A DNA stretch of 64,000 nt from Aphelocoma coerulescens (Eukaryota > Chordata > Aves > Passeriformes > Corvidae). The position numbers and the translations under genes are program-made. Below, in pieces: positions 1 through 9,072 of the stretch (its first letter is position 1; each line of letters begins with the position of its first letter). Location of the stretch: contig NW_027184063.1 in NCBI RefSeq assembly GCF_041296385.1, positions 62,001 to 126,000 of the forward strand. The letters run 5' to 3'. The notes beneath the pieces were generated by a model that had not been told where the DNA came from, did not search any database, and was given only the letters and a program-made list of their open reading frames with translations.

Positions 1-223
1 TGGTGTGTAACACCGGCTCTGGGTCCTTTGGCTGTGCAGGTGGCAGTCAGGGCCTGGAGCAGGGCTGCTCCCGGGGGACAGCCTGGGGCAGGAGGCTGCT
101 GGAGATTCATTCCCCACACTCCTTGTCATGAGGTGCTCGGAGTGATTGGAAAGGCTGTTGGCAGCAGGCAGTTCTCTGGGTTCAAGCTGTGGAGCTGTCA
201 GCGGGAATGCAAAGGCCAAGCTG

Positions 224-968
224 GTGAGCCTTTTGTCCTGGTGCCTTTAGTGTGTGAGCAGTCCCTGGTGCCGTTGTCTTTGGATCCTGAGTGTGGGAGA
301 GGCAAGGCTTAGGATGGTGCGTAGAGCTGAGAAGGAAAGTGCCAAGAGCAGCGTGTGTGCTGCTGCTTTGAGGGGTGCAGTTGAAGTTGTAGGCAGCAAG
401 AGCTTTCTCAGCTGGCCCTTTTGTGAGCTCTGCTTTTGCCAGATGACTTCCATCTTACCCTCTTACCATCTTAGCCTCTCATTTTTGCATATCCCAAACC
501 CCCTTCCAAACATCCAGCAGCTGCTTGTAAAGAAGAAGTCCTAGAACAAAAAGCCAGTGCTGCCTTTCATAGCCCCTTTGCTGTCTATGAAGTAGAGGAA
601 AGAAGCTAGTGAGACGCACTTTCTTTCTCAACTCCATAGAGCGCATCCTTCTCTCAAGGTGGCAGAGTCCTTGGCGGAAGTGAAGCATCTGCAGCTGCAG
701 TTCAGACTGAGAGATGTGCCAGGACAGGAAACATTTGCTGACCTTCCCTGTTCCCTGTGCAACATGATTCTCGCATCCCAGTCACTTTCACACACCTTCG
801 GTACCCCTGAGTCCAAGCAGCTAAAGCTCACAGAGACAGAAGTGTCAGGAAGGAAAACGTTGCAAAAGCACCCCCTTCTCTTATCAGCATATAAATTGTG
901 CACAACAGGCTGCGGCACCGAACCTTCCTTCTCAGATAGACATGCCATCACACTTTTCACTCTTGCAG
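224..968. other. Non-repetitive segment with no recognised gene (all copies)
   Basis: Apart from the candidate minus-strand exon at 467-580, this less GC-rich part of the unit shows no feature I can name. It contains a BamHI site (282-287), a minus-strand acceptor-like pyrimidine tract ending at 287, a TATAAA at 890-895 on the plus strand with nothing convincing downstream, and the informative variable sites 344, 422, 639, 793, 804 and 862. Confidence 0.7.
467..580 (-). other. Candidate internal exon, minus strand
   Basis: On the minus strand a strong acceptor-like tract (CTTCTTTCCTCTACTTCATA then GACAG, AG at 582-581) is followed after 114 bp by a good donor (GATG|GTAAGA, GT at 466-465), with a second GTAAGA donor 8 bp further (GT at 458-457). 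A CTCAC branch-point-like motif lies upstream of the tract. The main open frame contains GYERQHWLFVLGLLLYKQLL but stops at 481-479 inside the exon, and the other two frames stop sooner. If spliced, it is therefore more likely non-coding or a decayed exon. Present in all copies without visible change. Confidence 0.2.
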
Positions 969-1060
969 CTCGGTTGAAAAGCTCCAGCAGCTGCTCCCGC
1001 AATAGCAAAAGGTTCTAGAAGTGAAAGCCAGTTTGGGGCTGCACCTTCTCCTTGCCGCAT
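969..1060 (+). other. Candidate non-coding exon, plus strand
   Basis: CACACTTTTCACTCTTGCAG (949-968) is a good acceptor-like tract, and GCAT|GTAAGC at 1061 is donor-like, bracketing 92 bp. All three frames in the interval contain stops, so it would be non-coding. It conflicts in direction with the minus-strand signals. Weak support. Confidence 0.12.
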
Positions 1061-1200
1061 GTAAGCCACACCAAACTCCCTGATGCACTCTGTCCTCCCC
1101 TTCTCAAAGGAGTAGACGGTGGCATCAGGACACACCTGTGTCCCAGCAGCTGGGTGCCCAGCCGGGAGCAGGAGCAGGGCTGGGGCTGCTCCCAAAGTTG

Positions 1201-1212
1201 CCCCGCCCCAAT
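1201..1212. promoter_or_regulatory. GC box overlapping a CCAAT box
   Basis: CCCCGCCCC (an Sp1-type GC box on the minus strand) overlaps CCAAT, giving CCCCGCCCCAAT. It sits about 40 bp beyond the minus-strand AATAAA, where a promoter for the next minus-strand transcript would lie if units were transcribed head to tail. It is present in all complete copies; copy 28 has C-to-T at offset 1202. Such pairs are typical of vertebrate promoters but also occur by chance in GC-rich DNA. Confidence 0.25.
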
Positions 1213-1234
1213 GCCAGAGCCGGACATATGCTGA

Positions 1235-1392
1235 GGGGGGGCTGGATCAGGCTTTATTGTCCAGCTGCATGCCAGGAGTGAGCACAAAATCTACCTGCAT
1301 TCTCTGCAGCATGCCATCCTGGAGCAGAGCCATTGCCAAAGGAAGCCGTGAGCCCGTGCCAAGCCAGTGCCGGAGTGGGATCCTAGCAGCAC
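1235..1392 (-). other. Candidate terminal exon, minus strand
   Basis: Reading the minus strand, CTCCTCTCTCCCGGCTTCCACAG-type sequence (pyrimidine-rich, ending in AG at 1394-1393) is followed by about 155 bp ending just past AATAAA. One frame (phase 2 from 1392) is open for 47 codons to a TGA at 1249-1247, ending MQLDNKA; another ends at TAG 1293-1291. I recognise neither peptide. The segment is almost invariant: only copy 3 (offset 1356) differs. It could be a genuine last exon of a non-coding or small coding transcript, or a relic. No transcript evidence is available here. Confidence 0.22.
1253..1258 (-). promoter_or_regulatory. AATAAA polyadenylation signal on the minus strand
   Basis: Plus-strand TTTATT reads AATAAA on the minus strand, in the context CTGGACAATAAAGCCTGA, which resembles the 3' end of many vertebrate mRNAs. 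It is the only AATAAA I found on either strand of the unit and is present at this offset in all 28 complete copies. A cleavage site would be expected around 1228-1240. Chance occurrence of one hexamer in 2.27 kb is quite possible; the weight comes from the acceptor-like signal 135 bp upstream. Confidence 0.45.
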
Positions 1393-1490
1393 CTGTGGAA
1401 GCCGGGAGAGAGGAGCCCACCTGGAGCAGGTTCGTGCAGGATTAATCATCCCGTGGCTTCCCACCAGGGTCCTGTTGCTTCCAAAAGGCC

Positions 1491-1507
1491 CCACAGTGTC
1501 ACTGTGG
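1491..1507. repeat. 17-bp perfect palindrome around GTGTCAC
   Basis: CCACAGTG and CACTGTGG are exact reverse complements flanking one central T. It lies just left of the minisatellite and uses the same core heptamer. It recurs at offset 1491-1507 in every complete copy. It could be a dimeric protein-binding site or a small cruciform; no factor can be assigned from sequence alone. Confidence 0.8.
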
Positions 1508-2096
1508 CCCCTCGGTTCCACCAGGTTCCATAGCGTCACTGTGGTGCCCAGGGTTCCGTCAGCTTCGCCAGCATCCCCACGGTCTGCAGAGCTCCCCGAG
1601 CTTCTGTGGTGTCACAGTGGAGGCAGGGTTGCATCAGGTTCCATAGCATCAGCACGGTCTCCAGGGCTCCCAGAGGTTCTGTGGTGTCACAGTGGAGGCA
1701 GGGTTGCATCAGGTTCCATAGCATCACCACAGTCTCCAGGGCTCCCTGAGCTTCTGTGGTGTCACAGTGGAGGCAGGGTTGCATCAGGTTCCATAGCATC
1801 AGCACGGTCTCCAGGGCTCCCAGAGGTTCTGTGGTGTCACAGAGGAGGCAGGGTTGCATCAGGTTCCATAGCATCACCACGGTCTCCAGGGCTCCAAGAG
1901 CTTCTGTGGTGTCACAGAGGAGGCAGGGTTGCATCAGGTTCCATAGCATCAGCACGGTCTCCAGGGCTCCCCTGAGCTTCTGTGGTGGTGTCACAGAGGA
2001 GCCAGGCTTCCTTGTAGTTCCCCAGCATCACAAAGGCTCTCCTGGGAGCCACGGGTCACAAAGCACCGTGGGCTCTGTGCAGCCCCGCTGTGTCAC
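1496..2096 (+). repeat. Ladder of eight GTGTCAC heptamers
   Basis: Exact GTGTCAC occurs at 1496, 1609, 1684, 1759, 1834, 1909, 1988 and 2090, with a one-mismatch GCGTCAC at 1533. In the minisatellite each lies in a short inverted repeat, CTGTG-GTGT-CACAG. The ladder repeats in every complete copy. Copy 7 loses one site by point mutation, copy 8 loses one with its subunit, copy 21 gains one, and copies 23 and 25 convert the 1533 site into a perfect heptamer. Confidence 0.85.
1527..1977 (+). repeat. Nested 75-bp minisatellite (prototype, copy 1)
   Basis: Five well-preserved 75-bp subunits start at 1602, 1677, 1752, 1827 and 1902 (first T of TTCTGTGGTGTCAC), preceded by a diverged sixth at about 1527-1601. 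Each contains GTGTCACAGTGG or GTGTCACAGAGG, then GGTTGCATCAGGTTCCATAG. Subunits 1, 3 and 5 read ATCAGCACGG after CCATAGC; subunits 2 and 4 read ATCACCAC(A/G)G. Junctions alternate GAGG and GAGC, giving a 150-bp higher-order period. Subunits 1-3 carry CAGTGG and 4-5 carry CAGAGG. The same block lies at offset 1602-1977 in all complete copies, with coordinates in each copy entry. It is open in several frames on both strands only because 75 is divisible by three. Confidence 0.95.
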
Positions 2097-2097
2097 A

Positions 2098-2580
2098 ATG
2101 GCCGCTGGCTTCCACGAGCCCCCGCAGTGTCCCAGTGGGCCCCGTGGCTTTAGGAGTGGGTGGCTGGGAGTTGGTGCCAGCGGCTGGGGGAGCAGCAGCA
2201 GGGACTGTGTGTGGACAGTGCCATGGCCACTTGTGTGGCCACTGGTGTCTCTGTGCCAGGCACAGCCGTGGTGTGTAACACCGGCTCTGGGTCCTTTGGC
2301 TGTGCAGGTGGCAGTCAGGGCCTGGAGCAGGGCTGCTCCCGGGGGACAGCCTGGGGCAGGAGGCTGCTGGAGATTCATTCCCCACACTCCTTGTCATGAG
2401 GTGCTCGGAGTGATTGGAAAGGCTGTTGGCAGCAGGCAGTTCTCTGGGTTCAAGCTGTGGAGCTGTCAGCGGGAATGCAAAGGCCAAGCTGGTGAGCCTT
2501 TTGTCCTGGTGCCTTTAGTGTGTGAGCAGTCCCTGGTGCCGTTGTCTTTGGATCCTGAGTGTGGGAGAGGCAAGGCTTAG
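2098..2580 (+). other. 160-codon ATG open frame across the unit junction, probably not a gene
   Basis: This is the only sizeable frame that starts with ATG in a good Kozak context (A at -3, G at +4; ACAATGG). It begins at offset 2098 of one unit and ends at TAG at offset 310-312 of the next, and is intact in all 28 copies. The product would be rich in G, P, W, C and S with no recognisable domain. Six variable sites fall in it: offsets 50 (R/T), 73 (G/R), 98 (C/F), 139 (G/R) and 2182 (G/C) change the residue, and only 202 (CGG/AGG) is silent. That ratio fits neutral drift, not protein constraint. Confidence 0.15.
2101..2268. other. Right-end segment of the unit, no recognised gene
   Basis: GC-rich sequence to the right of the minisatellite zone, with faint degenerate copies of its words (for example CAGTGTCCCAGTGG at about 2122). 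This suggests that the minisatellite once extended further. Apart from the 160-codon frame described separately, nothing is recognisable. Confidence 0.6.
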
Positions 2581-4536
2581 GATGGTGCGTAGAGCTGAGA
2601 AGGAAAGTGCCAAGAGCAGCGTGTGTGCTGCTGCTTTGAGGGGTGCAGTTGAAGTTGTAGGCAGCAAGAGCTTTCTCAGCTGGCCCTTTTGTGAGCTCTG
2701 CTTTTGCCAGATGACTTCCATCTTACCCTCTTACCATCTTAGCCTCTCATTTTTGCATATCCCAAACCCCCTTCCAAACATCCAGCAGCTGCTTGTAAAG
2801 AAGAAGTCCTAGAACAAAAAGCCAGTGCTGCCTTTCATAGCCCCTTTGCTGTCTATGAAGTAGAGGAAAGAAGCTAGTGAGACGCACTTTCTTTCTCAAC
2901 TCCATAGAGCGCATCCTTCTCTCAAGGTGGCAGAGTCCTTGGCGGAAGTGAAGCATCTGCAGCTGCAGTTCAGACTGAGAGATGTGCCAGGACAGGAAAC
3001 ATTTGCTGACCTTCCCTGTTCCCTGTGCAACATGATTCTCGCATCCCAGTCACTTTCACACACCTTCGGTACCCCTGAGTCCAAGCAGCTAAAGCTCACA
3101 GAGACAGAAGTGTCAGGAAGGAAAACGTTGCAAAAGCACCCCCTTCTCTTATCAGCATATAAATTGTGCACAACAGGCTGCGGCACCGAACCTTCCTTCT
3201 CAGATAGACATGCCATCACACTTTTCACTCTTGCAGCTCGGTTGAAAAGCTCCAGCAGCTGCTCCCGCAATAGCAAAAGGTTCTAGAAGTGAAAGCCAGT
3301 TTGGGGCTGCACCTTCTCCTTGCCGCATGTAAGCCACACCAAACTCCCTGATGCACTCTGTCCTCCCCTTCTCAAAGGAGTAGACGGTGGCATCAGGACA
3401 CACCTGTGTCCCAGCAGCTGGGTGCCCAGCCGGGAGCAGGAGCAGGGCTGGGGCTGCTCCCAAAGTTGCCCCGCCCCAATGCCAGAGCCGGACATATGCT
3501 GAGGGGGGGCTGGATCAGGCTTTATTGTCCAGCTGCATGCCAGGAGTGAGCACAAAATCTACCTGCATTCTCTGCAGCATGCCATCCTGGAGCAGAGCCA
3601 TTGCCAAAGGAAGCCGTGAGCCCGTGCCAAGCCAGTGCCGGAGTGGGATCCTAGCAGCACCTGTGGAAGCCGGGAGAGAGGAGCCCACCTGGAGCAGGTT
3701 CGTGCAGGATTAATCATCCCGTGGCTTCCCACCAGGGTCCTGTTGCTTCCAAAAGGCCCCACAGTGTCACTGTGGCCCCTCGGTTCCACCAGGTTCCATA
3801 GCGTCACTGTGGTGCCCAGGGTTCCGTCAGCTTCGCCAGCATCCCCACGGTCTGCAGAGCTCCCCGAGCTTCTGTGGTGTCACAGTGGAGGCAGGGTTGC
3901 ATCAGGTTCCATAGCATCAGCACGGTCTCCAGGGCTCCCAGAGGTTCTGTGGTGTCACAGTGGAGGCAGGGTTGCATCAGGTTCCATAGCATCACCACAG
4001 TCTCCAGGGCTCCCTGAGCTTCTGTGGTGTCACAGTGGAGGCAGGGTTGCATCAGGTTCCATAGCATCAGCACGGTCTCCAGGGCTCCCAGAGGTTCTGT
4101 GGTGTCACAGAGGAGGCAGGGTTGCATCAGGTTCCATAGCATCACCACGGTCTCCAGGGCTCCAAGAGCTTCTGTGGTGTCACAGAGGAGGCAGGGTTGC
4201 ATCAGGTTCCATAGCATCAGCACGGTCTCCAGGGCTCCCCTGAGCTTCTGTGGTGGTGTCACAGAGGAGCCAGGCTTCCTTGTAGTTCCCCAGCATCACA
4301 AAGGCTCTCCTGGGAGCCACGGGTCACAAAGCACCGTGGGCTCTGTGCAGCCCCGCTGTGTCACAATGGCCGCTGGCTTCCACGAGCCCCCGCAGTGTCC
4401 CAGTGGGCCCCGTGGCTTTAGGAGTGGGTGGCTGGGAGTTGGTGCCAGCGGCTGGGGGAGCAGCAGCAGGGACTGTGTGTGGACAGTGCCATGGCCACTT
4501 GTGTGGCCACTGGTGTCTCTGTGCCAGGCACAGCCG
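2269..4536 (+). repeat. Macrosatellite copy 2
   Basis: 2,268 bp, subarray 3870-4245. It shares the rare G50 and A344 with copy 1 and I found no difference between the two, which suggests a very recent single-unit duplication. Confidence 0.97.
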
Positions 4537-6804
4537 TGGTGTGTAACACCGGCTCTGGGTCCTTTGGCTGTGCAGGTGGCAGTCACGGCCTGGAGCAGGG
4601 CTGCTCCCGGGGGACAGCCTGGGGCAGGAGGCTGCTGGAGATTCATTCCCCACACTCCTTGTCATGAGGTGCTCGGAGTGATTGGAAAGGCTGTTGGCAG
4701 CAGGCAGTTCTCTGGGTTCAAGCTGTGGAGCTGTCAGCGGGAATGCAAAGGCCAAGCTGGTGAGCCTTTTGTCCTGGTGCCTTTAGTGTGTGAGCAGTCC
4801 CTGGTGCCGTTGTCTTTGGATCCTGAGTGTGGGAGAGGCAAGGCTTAGGATGGTGCGTAGAGCTGAGAAGGAAAGTGCCGAGAGCAGCGTGTGTGCTGCT
4901 GCTTTGAGGGGTGCAGTTGAAGTTGTAGGCAGCAAGAGCTTTCTCAGCTGGCCCTTTTGTGAGCTCTGCTTTTGCCAGATGACTTCCATCTTACCCTCTT
5001 ACCATCTTAGCCTCTCATTTTTGCATATCCCAAACCCCCTTCCAAACATCCAGCAGCTGCTTGTAAAGAAGAAGTCCTAGAACAAAAAGCCAGTGCTGCC
5101 TTTCATAGCCCCTTTGCTGTCTATGAAGTAGAGGAAAGAAGCTAGTGAGACGCACTTTCTTTCTCAACTCCATAGAGCGCATCCTTCTCTCAAGGTGGCA
5201 GAGTCCTTGGCGGAAGTGAAGCATCTGCAGCTGCAGTTCAGACTGAGAGATGTGCCAGGACAGGAAACATTTGCTGACCTTCCCTGTTCCCTGTGCAACA
5301 TGATTCTCGCATCCCAGTCACTTTCACACACCTTCGGTACCCCTGAGTCCAAGCAGCTAAAGCTCACAGAGACAGAAGTGTCAGGAAGGAAAACGTTGCA
5401 AAAGCACCCCCTTCTCTTATCAGCATATAAATTGTGCACAACAGGCTGCGGCACCGAACCTTCCTTCTCAGATAGACATGCCATCACACTTTTCACTCTT
5501 GCAGCTCGGTTGAAAAGCTCCAGCAGCTGCTCCCGCAATAGCAAAAGGTTCTAGAAGTGAAAGCCAGTTTGGGGCTGCACCTTCTCCTTGCCGCATGTAA
5601 GCCACACCAAACTCCCTGATGCACTCTGTCCTCCCCTTCTCAAAGGAGTAGACGGTGGCATCAGGACACACCTGTGTCCCAGCAGCTGGGTGCCCAGCCG
5701 GGAGCAGGAGCAGGGCTGGGGCTGCTCCCAAAGTTGCCCCGCCCCAATGCCAGAGCCGGACATATGCTGAGGGGGGGCTGGATCAGGCTTTATTGTCCAG
5801 CTGCATGCCAGGAGTGAGCACAAAATCTACCTGCATTCTCTGCAGCATGCCATCCTGGAGCAGAGCCATTGCCAAAGGAAGCCGTGAGCCCATGCCAAGC
5901 CAGTGCCGGAGTGGGATCCTAGCAGCACCTGTGGAAGCCGGGAGAGAGGAGCCCACCTGGAGCAGGTTCGTGCAGGATTAATCATCCCGTGGCTTCCCAC
6001 CAGGGTCCTGTTGCTTCCAAAAGGCCCCACAGTGTCACTGTGGCCCCTCGGTTCCACCAGGTTCCATAGCGTCACTGTGGTGCCCAGGGTTCCGTCAGCT
6101 TCGCCAGCATCCCCACGGTCTGCAGAGCTCCCCGAGCTTCTGTGGTGTCACAGTGGAGGCAGGGTTGCATCAGGTTCCATAGCATCAGCACGGTCTCCAG
6201 GGCTCCCAGAGGTTCTGTGGTGTCACAGTGGAGGCAGGGTTGCATCAGGTTCCATAGCATCACCACAGTCTCCAGGGCTCCCTGAGCTTCTGTGGTGTCA
6301 CAGTGGAGGCAGGGTTGCATCAGGTTCCATAGCATCAGCACGGTCTCCAGGGCTCCCAGAGGTTCTGTGGTGTCACAGAGGAGGCAGGGTTGCATCAGGT
6401 TCCATAGCATCACCACGGTCTCCAGGGCTCCAAGAGGTTCTGTGGTGTCACAGAGGAGGCAGGGTTGCATCAGGTTCCATAGCATCAGCACGGTCTCCAG
6501 GGCTCCCCTGAGCTTCTGTGGTGGTGTCACAGAGGAGCCAGGCTTCCTTGTAGTTCCCCAGCATCACAAAGGCTCTCCTGGGAGCCACGGGTCACAAAGC
6601 ACCGTGGGCTCTGTGCAGCCCCGCTGTGTCACAATGGCCGCTGGCTTCCACGAGCCCCCGCAGTGTCCCAGTGGGCCCCGTGGCTTTAGGAGTGGGTGGC
6701 TGGGAGTTGGTGCCAGCGGCTGGGGGAGCAGCAGCAGGGACTGTGTGTGGACAGTGCCATGGCCACTTGTGTGGCCACTGGTGTCTCTGTGCCAGGCACA
6801 GCCG
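4537..6804 (+). repeat. Macrosatellite copy 3
   Basis: 2,268 bp, subarray 6138-6513. First copy with the common C50 and G344. It has a private G-to-A at offset 1356 (position 5892), and G instead of C at offset 1901, shared with copies 13 and 23. Confidence 0.97.
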
Positions 6805-9072
6805 TGGTGTGTAACACCGGCTCTGGGTCCTTTGGCTGTGCAGGTGGCAGTCACGGCCTGGAGCAGGGCTGCTCCCGGGGGACAGCCTGGGGCAGGAGGC
6901 TGCTGGAGATTCATTCCCCACACTCCTTGTCATGAGGTGCTCAGAGTGATTGGAAAGGCTGTTGGCAGCAGGCAGTTCTCTGGGTTCAAGCTGTGGAGCT
7001 GTCAGCGGGAATGCAAAGGCCAAGCTGGTGAGCCTTTTGTCCTGGTGCCTTTAGTGTGTGAGCAGTCCCTGGTGCCGTTGTCTTTGGATCCTGAGTGTGG
7101 GAGAGGCAAGGCTTAGGATGGTGCGTAGAGCTGAGAAGGAAAGTGCCGAGAGCAGCGTGTGTGCTGCTGCTTTGAGGGGTGCAGTTGAAGTTGTAGGCAG
7201 CAAGAGCTTTCTCAGCTGGCCCTTTTGTGAGCTCTGCTTTTGCCAGATGACTTCCATCTTACCCTCTTACCATCTTAGCCTCTCATTTTTGCATATCCCA
7301 AACCCCCTTCCAAACATCCAGCAGCTGCTTGTAAAGAAGAAGTCCTAGAACAAAAAGCCAGTGCTGCCTTTCATAGCCCCTTTGCTGTCTATGAAGTAGA
7401 GGAAAGAAGCTAGTGAGACGCACTTTCTTTCTCAACTCCATAGAGCGCATCCTTCTCTCAAGGTGGCAGAGTCCTTGGCGGAAGTGAAGCATCTGCAGCT
7501 GCAGTTCAGACTGAGAGATGTGCCAGGACAGGAAACATTTGCTGACCTTCCCTGTTCCCTGTGCAACATGATTCTCGCATCCCAGTCACTTTCACACACC
7601 TTCGGTACCCCTGAGTCCAAGCAGCTAAAGCTCACAGAGACAGAAGTGTCAGGAAGGAAAACGTTGCAAAAGCACCCCCTTCTCTTATCAGCATATAAAT
7701 TGTGCACAACAGGCTGCGGCACCGAACCTTCCTTCTCAGATAGACATGCCATCACACTTTTCACTCTTGCAGCTCGGTTGAAAAGCTCCAGCAGCTGCTC
7801 CCGCAATAGCAAAAGGTTCTAGAAGTGAAAGCCAGTTTGGGGCTGCACCTTCTCCTTGCCGCATGTAAGCCACACCAAACTCCCTGATGCACTCTGTCCT
7901 CCCCTTCTCAAAGGAGTAGACGGTGGCATCAGGACACACCTGTGTCCCAGCAGCTGGGTGCCCAGCCGGGAGCAGGAGCAGGGCTGGGGCTGCTCCCAAA
8001 GTTGCCCCGCCCCAATGCCAGAGCCGGACATATGCTGAGGGGGGGCTGGATCAGGCTTTATTGTCCAGCTGCATGCCAGGAGTGAGCACAAAATCTACCT
8101 GCATTCTCTGCAGCATGCCATCCTGGAGCAGAGCCATTGCCAAAGGAAGCCGTGAGCCCGTGCCAAGCCAGTGCCGGAGTGGGATCCTAGCAGCACCTGT
8201 GGAAGCCGGGAGAGAGGAGCCCACCTGGAGCAGGTTCGTGCAGGATTAATCATCCCGTGGCTTCCCACCAGGGTCCTGTTGCTTCCAAAAGGCCCCACAG
8301 TGTCACTGTGGCCCCTCGGTTCCACCAGGTTCCATAGCGTCACTGTGGTGCCCAGGGTTCCGTCAGCTTCGCCAGCATCCCCACGGTCTGCAGAGCTCCC
8401 CGAGCTTCTGTGGTGTCACAGTGGAGGCAGGGTTGCATCAGGTTCCATAGCATCAGCACGGTCTCCAGGGCTCCCAGAGGTTCTGTGGTGTCACAGTGGA
8501 GGCAGGGTTGCATCAGGTTCCATAGCATCACCACAGTCTCCAGGGCTCCCTGAGCTTCTGTGGTGTCACAGTGGAGGCAGGGTTGCATCAGGTTCCATAG
8601 CATCAGCACGGTCTCCAGGGCTCCCAGAGGTTCTGTGGTGTCACAGAGGAGGCAGGGTTGCATCAGGTTCCATAGCATCACCACGGTCTCCAGGGCTCCA
8701 AGAGCTTCTGTGGTGTCACAGAGGAGGCAGGGTTGCATCAGGTTCCATAGCATCAGCACGGTCTCCAGGGCTCCCCTGAGCTTCTGTGGTGGTGTCACAG
8801 AGGAGCCAGGCTTCCTTGTAGTTCCCCAGCATCACAAAGGCTCTCCTGGGAGCCACGGGTCACAAAGCACCGTGGGCTCTGTGCAGCCCCGCTGTGTCAC
8901 AATGGCCGCTGGCTTCCACGAGCCCCCGCAGTGTCCCAGTGGGCCCCGTGGCTTTAGGAGTGGGTGGCTGGGAGTTGGTGCCAGCGGCTGGGGGAGCAGC
9001 AGCAGGGACTGTGTGTGGACAGTGCCATGGCCACTTGTGTGGCCACTGGTGTCTCTGTGCCAGGCACAGCCG
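6805..9072 (+). repeat. Macrosatellite copy 4
   Basis: 2,268 bp, subarray 8406-8781. Common states except A139. Confidence 0.97.

Larger units (their letters stand above)
1..2268 (+). repeat. Macrosatellite copy 1 (reference for offsets)
   Basis: Full 2,268-bp unit; its phase is set only by the window start. Offsets quoted elsewhere are positions in this copy. Its 75-bp subarray is at 1602-1977. Diagnostic states: G at 50 and A at 344 (both rare elsewhere), G139, C804 (creating a KpnI site at 800-805), G862, T1531. Single XbaI (1014-1019) and NdeI (1225-1230) sites are visible. Confidence 0.97.

Noticed and set aside
890..895. TATAAA as a core promoter on the plus strand
   Set aside because: A single hexamer with no initiator, no nearby GC or CCAAT box in the right place, and no downstream gene.
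659..1018. 119-codon plus-strand frame
   Set aside because: Starts at GTG with no coding signature. Variable sites 804 and 862 change residues (T/I, L/F) freely among copies.
1163..1190. G-quadruplex in the GGGAGCAGGAGCAGGGCTGGGG region
   Set aside because: Only three runs of three or more G within a short distance; a canonical four-tract quadruplex is not formed.
1536..1994. Minus-strand frame with a 25-residue repeat (ALETVLMLWNLMQPCLHCDT type), and its plus-strand counterparts, as a tandem-repeat protein gene
   Set aside because: The 75-bp subunit has no stops in several frames on both strands and 75 is a multiple of three, so the frames are a by-product of the minisatellite. The frame starts at GTG, not ATG, and no neighbouring exon structure supports it.
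2028..2487. Minus-strand frames of 119 and 143 codons, rich in P, A and S
   Set aside because: They begin at GTG and TTG, overlap each other and the plus-strand frame, and have only low-complexity composition from GC-rich DNA.
1756..2580. 274-codon plus-strand open frame as a protein gene
   Set aside because: Its start is not ATG and its left part is minisatellite. The ATG-started 160-codon right part shows neutral-type variation, and no domain is recognisable.
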